From SYOC01 sp035575235 (lineage in GTDB: Bacteria > Desulfobacterota > Binatia > Bin18): a stretch of DNA of 64,000 nt. Location of the stretch: assembly GCA_035575235.1 (NCBI GenBank), contig DATLYA010000316.1:48783-112782 (forward strand), given 5' to 3'. The notes under the pieces were generated by a model. The model was not told the DNA's origin. It ran no database searches and was given only the letters and a program-made list of their open reading frames with translations. The translations under genes and the position numbers were made by a program. Positions 61,533 through 64,000 of this stretch are shown piece after piece (position 1 is the stretch's first letter; the number at the start of each line of letters is the position of its first letter).

Positions 61533-62849
61533 TCACTCTCTGGCTTCGCGGTCTAGTTGCATCTGGCGCTCAGCGACAGGGAGAAAGAGAGAGAAACAAG
61601 AGCCGCGCTCGGGCGCAGGCGTCACTTCAATTGAGCCATGATGCGCGCAGATAATCTTATGCGTGAGCGCAAGCCCAAGGCCGGTTCCTTTGGGTTTCGT
61701 GGTGAAAAACGGGTCGAAAATCTTCTCCCGGTTCTCTGGGGGAATGCCCACCCCCTCATCGATCACACGGATTTCAAGTTCTCGATGGATGCGTCCGTTC
61801 ATGGTGGAGAACGAAGAGCGTCGCGCCACGATTTGCATCCGGCCGCCCTCCGGCATGGCGTCACAGGCATTGGTCACCAAATTGAGCAACACTTGCGTCA
61901 GTAAACCGCGATCTCCCCATAACGGAGGGAGTCCCGGTTCGATCTCGATCTCCACTACCCACTTCCCCGCACGCAACACAGGAGCCGCCAGCTCCATCAT
62001 ATCCTGTATCAGCAGCGCGACCGGCAGTTCCTCGCCGGTGATCCGCGGTTCGGCGGCGAAGGATAAGAGATGAGAAATGGTCGCATGGAGACGATGGACG
62101 GCGTTGAGGATCTGGGAAGCGAGACGGCAGGTGTCGCCCTCCGGGCGTTCCTTCAATAAGGAAGCGTAGAGTTCGATCCCTCCAAGCGGACTTCTCACTT
62201 CGTGTGCGACGCTGGCGGCCATTTCCCCGAGCGACGCTAAGCGCCGTGCGCGCGCTGCTTCAGCTTCCAGACGCTTGACCCGGCTCATATCCTGGAACAC
62301 CACGGCGTAGGCGGCGCTGTCTACTTCGGCAATTTGCACCTCTGAGATCGTCAGATGAATGGGGAGAGAAGCGCCGGTCGGCCCGTGAATGACCCGCTCA
62401 CTCTCAAGCGGCAAAAAATCGCGCTCTCCGCGCTTCAAACACGCCGCCAGCCGTTCTCCTAATAGCTGGATGACTCGCGCAGCGTCAACCTCGCCCACCA
62501 GCTCGCGGAGCCGACGATTGGTCAGGGCTGGCCGCAGTTCACGATCAAGGACGAGCACGCCGGCCTTTAAGCTTTCGAGAACGGCAAGTAAATACGCGCG
62601 CGCTTCCTCGCGTTCGCGAAGGCTGGCCCGGAGCTCGCGGTTCTTGTCGGCCAATTCAGCATTGAGATCGGCGACCCGGCGCTCAAGTCTGCGATACTCT
62701 TGCATGAGCCGTAGGCTGCTGTGCTGAAACCACTCAATCAGCCGCGACAGCGTTTCTACGTCGTTCACATTCTGTGAGCCTGGAACGAAGGTGAACGCCG
62801 ATGGGGTAGACAGCGTTGTGGTATGGGGCCTTTCCAGTTGGTATTCCAC
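61533..62849 (-). CDS. PAS-containing sensor histidine kinase (FleS/FlrB-like)
   Basis: A 438-residue cytoplasmic kinase (no membrane segment). The GTG at 62849 is preferred since GGAGGT lies 9 bases upstream; an earlier TTG at 62879 lies inside a promoter. A coiled coil (RRLERRVADLNAELADKNRE), a PAS domain (VLESLKAGVLVLDRELRPAL), HisKA with AASVAHEVRSPLGGIELYAS (phospho-His), and HATPase N/G boxes (LLNLVTNACDAMPEGG, DEGVGIPPENREKIFDPFFT, GTGLGLALTHKII). It should phosphorylate the regulator it is coupled to. Confidence 0.92.
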   Translation of the reverse strand: MEYQLERPHTTTLSTPSAFTFVPGSQNVNDVETLSRLIEWFQHSSLRLMQEYRRLERRVADLNAELADKNRELRASLREREEARAYLLAVLESLKAGVLVLDRELRPALTNRRLRELVGEVDAARVIQLLGERLAACLKRGERDFLPLESERVIHGPTGASLPIHLTISEVQIAEVDSAAYAVVFQDMSRVKRLEAEAARARRLASLGEMAASVAHEVRSPLGGIELYASLLKERPEGDTCRLASQILNAVHRLHATISHLLSFAAEPRITGEELPVALLIQDMMELAAPVLRAGKWVVEIEIEPGLPPLWGDRGLLTQVLLNLVTNACDAMPEGGRMQIVARRSSFSTMNGRIHRELEIRVIDEGVGIPPENREKIFDPFFTTKPKGTGLGLALTHKIICAHHGSIEVTPAPERGSCFSLFLPVAERQMQLDREARE

Positions 62850-62875
62850 TACAACAAGACCTCCGTGTCGTTTTC

Positions 62876-62890
62876 GCAAGGACCGTACCA
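62876..62890 (-). promoter_or_regulatory. Sigma-54 promoter before the kinase/regulator pair
   Basis: TGGTACGGTCCTTGC on the coding strand matches the sigma-54 consensus TGGCACG-N4-TTGC with one mismatch and exact GG/GC spacing. Transcription would start about 12 bases downstream, close to the GGAGGT that serves the kinase. This fits control of fleSR-type genes by the FleQ-like activator directly upstream. Confidence 0.75.
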
Positions 62891-62956
62891 GAACAATATT
62901 CCGCCCTCCGGCAAGAATTTCCTCGAAGAATCGGCGTCGGTACGCAGCCGCAGCGT

Positions 62957-64000
62957 TCAGGCGGTCAAAGAATACTCAGGAGACGTCACTTTCCTGACGG
63001 CCGCCCATGAACTCATGGATGAGCAGGGTTGCACCTGCGAGCCGAGCCCTTTTTTGCGCATCCGTTCGATTAAGGTCGTGCGATTAAGGCGTAAGAGTTC
63101 GGCCGCTAAGGTCTTATTACCGCCGGTGCGGGCGAGCGCCTGTAGAATGAGTTGATCCTCGATGGTCTGTATAAATCCGTTCAGATCGACTCCCTCTTGC
63201 GGCAGGCGCAAGTCCCGCAGAGAGAAGTGCTCTTCTGTCAAAGGGGCGTCTGCTTCATAAATGTAATCTGGCAAGTCTCTCAAGCGGATCACGCCCCCTT
63301 CGTTTAAAATCACCAGCCGTTCGATTAAATTTTCTAATTCGCGCACATTCCCAGGCCAGCGATACCGCTCGAGACGCGCCAGCGCTTCCGCCTCGATCCG
63401 CACGGTCGGCACGCCGCGTTTGCGACTATGCACCCGGAGAAAATAGCCGACGAGCGCAAGAATGTCCCCGTTGCGCTCGCGCAACGGCGGCAAATGGAGG
63501 GGCAGCACGTTGAGGCGATAGAACAAATCTTCACGGAACCGTCGCTCTTTGACGGCCGTCAATAAATCGCGATTCGTGGCGGCGACGACGCGCACGTCAA
63601 CCCGCACCGCTTTGTCGCTGCCCACCGGTTCAAACTCCCGCTCCTGGAGCACGCGCAGGAGTTTGACTTGCAGTTTTGGACTCATCTCCCCCACTTCATC
63701 CAGGAACAGGGTGCCGCCATGAGCAAGCTGAAAACGCCCTTGTCGCGCGTTCAGCGCGCCGGTAAAGGCCCCACGCACGTGCCCAAACAGCTCACTTTCG
63801 AGCAGCTCTTCAGGAATAGCTCCACAGTTAATCGGAACAAAAGGACCTGCGGCGCGCGGACTCAAATTGTGAATGGTGCGCGCCACTAACTCTTTTCCCG
63901 TCCCGCTCTCACCGGTGATCAGCACAGTCGCTTCACTACTGGCTAATTTACTCGTGAGATCGAACACCTGTTGCATCTTCGCACTTCGTCCCACCAGAGG
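62957..64000 (-). CDS. FleQ-like sigma-54-dependent activator, 5' end beyond the window
   Basis: At least 347 residues, open at the right edge. AAA+ domain with LVGRSAKMQQVF, GESGTGKELVARTIHNLSPR, FGHVRGAFTGAL (GAFTGA) and GTLFLDEVGEMS, then a C-terminal Fis-type HTH (ARTGGNKTLAAELLRLNRTT). An apparent GTG start at 63994 is not the real start: the preceding codons read P-L and continue the conserved PLVGRS segment. Position upstream of the FleS/FleR pair suits the flagellar master activator, but the N-terminal sensing domain is not visible. Confidence 0.88.
   Translation of the reverse strand, partial: PLVGRSAKMQQVFDLTSKLASSEATVLITGESGTGKELVARTIHNLSPRAAGPFVPINCGAIPEELLESELFGHVRGAFTGALNARQGRFQLAHGGTLFLDEVGEMSPKLQVKLLRVLQEREFEPVGSDKAVRVDVRVVAATNRDLLTAVKERRFREDLFYRLNVLPLHLPPLRERNGDILALVGYFLRVHSRKRGVPTVRIEAEALARLERYRWPGNVRELENLIERLVILNEGGVIRLRDLPDYIYEADAPLTEEHFSLRDLRLPQEGVDLNGFIQTIEDQLILQALARTGGNKTLAAELLRLNRTTLIERMRKKGLGSQVQPCSSMSSWAAVRKVTSPEYSLTA

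Noticed and set aside
63950..63994. Gene start at the GTG at 63994
   Set aside because: Codons before it read P-L and complete the conserved PLVGRS entry of the AAA+ domain, so the gene continues past the window edge.
1..64000. CRISPR arrays, insertion sequences, prophage genes, tRNA or rRNA genes
   Set aside because: No regularly spaced repeats, no transposase or integrase-like protein, and no tRNA T-loop/cloverleaf pattern or rRNA sequence was recognised on either strand.

Overview
The window looks like the chromosome of a flagellated, Gram-negative bacterium with a moderately high GC content. It encodes a lipid A deacylase, outer-membrane porins, RND efflux and a two-membrane flagellar basal body under sigma-54 control. 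The gene stock includes many flavin/F420 luciferase-like enzymes, amidohydrolase-2 proteins, SDRs and glutathione transferases, a selenocysteine formate dehydrogenase, and frequent intergenic palindromes. This is reminiscent of uncultured Deltaproteobacteria-like, Binatota or Tectomicrobia lineages. That placement is an inference; the window holds no rRNA or other marker that proves it.

Layout. 1-4214 (minus): a tightly overlapping operon of unknown pathway (PPOX-fold protein, nucleotidyltransferase, ATP-grasp protein, class III aminotransferase, Gfo/Idh/MocA oxidoreductase running off the left edge). 4257-24908: mostly single-gene catabolic or housekeeping units (MBL-fold hydrolase, PEPM/ICL enzyme, alpha/beta hydrolase, HExxH protein, PagL, JAMM peptidase, two SDRs, two luciferase-like oxidoreductases, two amidohydrolases, D-2-hydroxyacid dehydrogenase, phosphoesterase, Sel1 protein, peptidase E, Uma2, enoyl-CoA hydratase, two GSTs, HEAT protein), separated by several unrelated palindromic repeat families. 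25916-36366 (plus): an ECF sigma/anti-sigma pair with its own candidate ECF promoter, then a lipoprotein, RND pump, membrane-fusion protein, porin, a split universal stress protein and a TolC-type channel.

36487-48159: the most unusual region, a formate dehydrogenase and tungstate/molybdate block. On the minus strand it reads: TupA-like tungstate-binding protein, unknown protein, porin; then a ModE-type DNA-binding protein without a TOBE domain, FdhD, the Mo/W catalytic subunit with an in-frame UGA (selenocysteine) followed by a convincing bacterial SECIS hairpin, a fused NuoE-NuoF (FdsG-FdsB) diaphorase, a separate iron-sulfur protein, and an aldehyde dehydrogenase. The iron-sulfur protein carries exactly the N-terminal domains, including the active-site proximal [4Fe-4S] domain, that the catalytic subunit lacks. 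The usual FdsA/FdhA polypeptide is therefore split at a domain boundary, and the two halves are encoded in reversed order. A 10+7+10 bp palindrome at the fdhD start is a candidate ModE-type operator, and a divergent HTH/periplasmic-binding-type regulator sits opposite tupA.

48194-64000 (minus): a lipoprotein MsrB, then a flagellar cluster in transcription order: FleQ-like activator (cut by the right edge), a FleS/FleR-like two-component pair with a sigma-54 promoter, flgB, flgC, fliE, fliF, fliG, fliH, fliI, fliJ, fliK, flgD, flgE. Two of these genes (fliI and the response regulator) contain in-frame segments that look like dispersed palindromic repeats.
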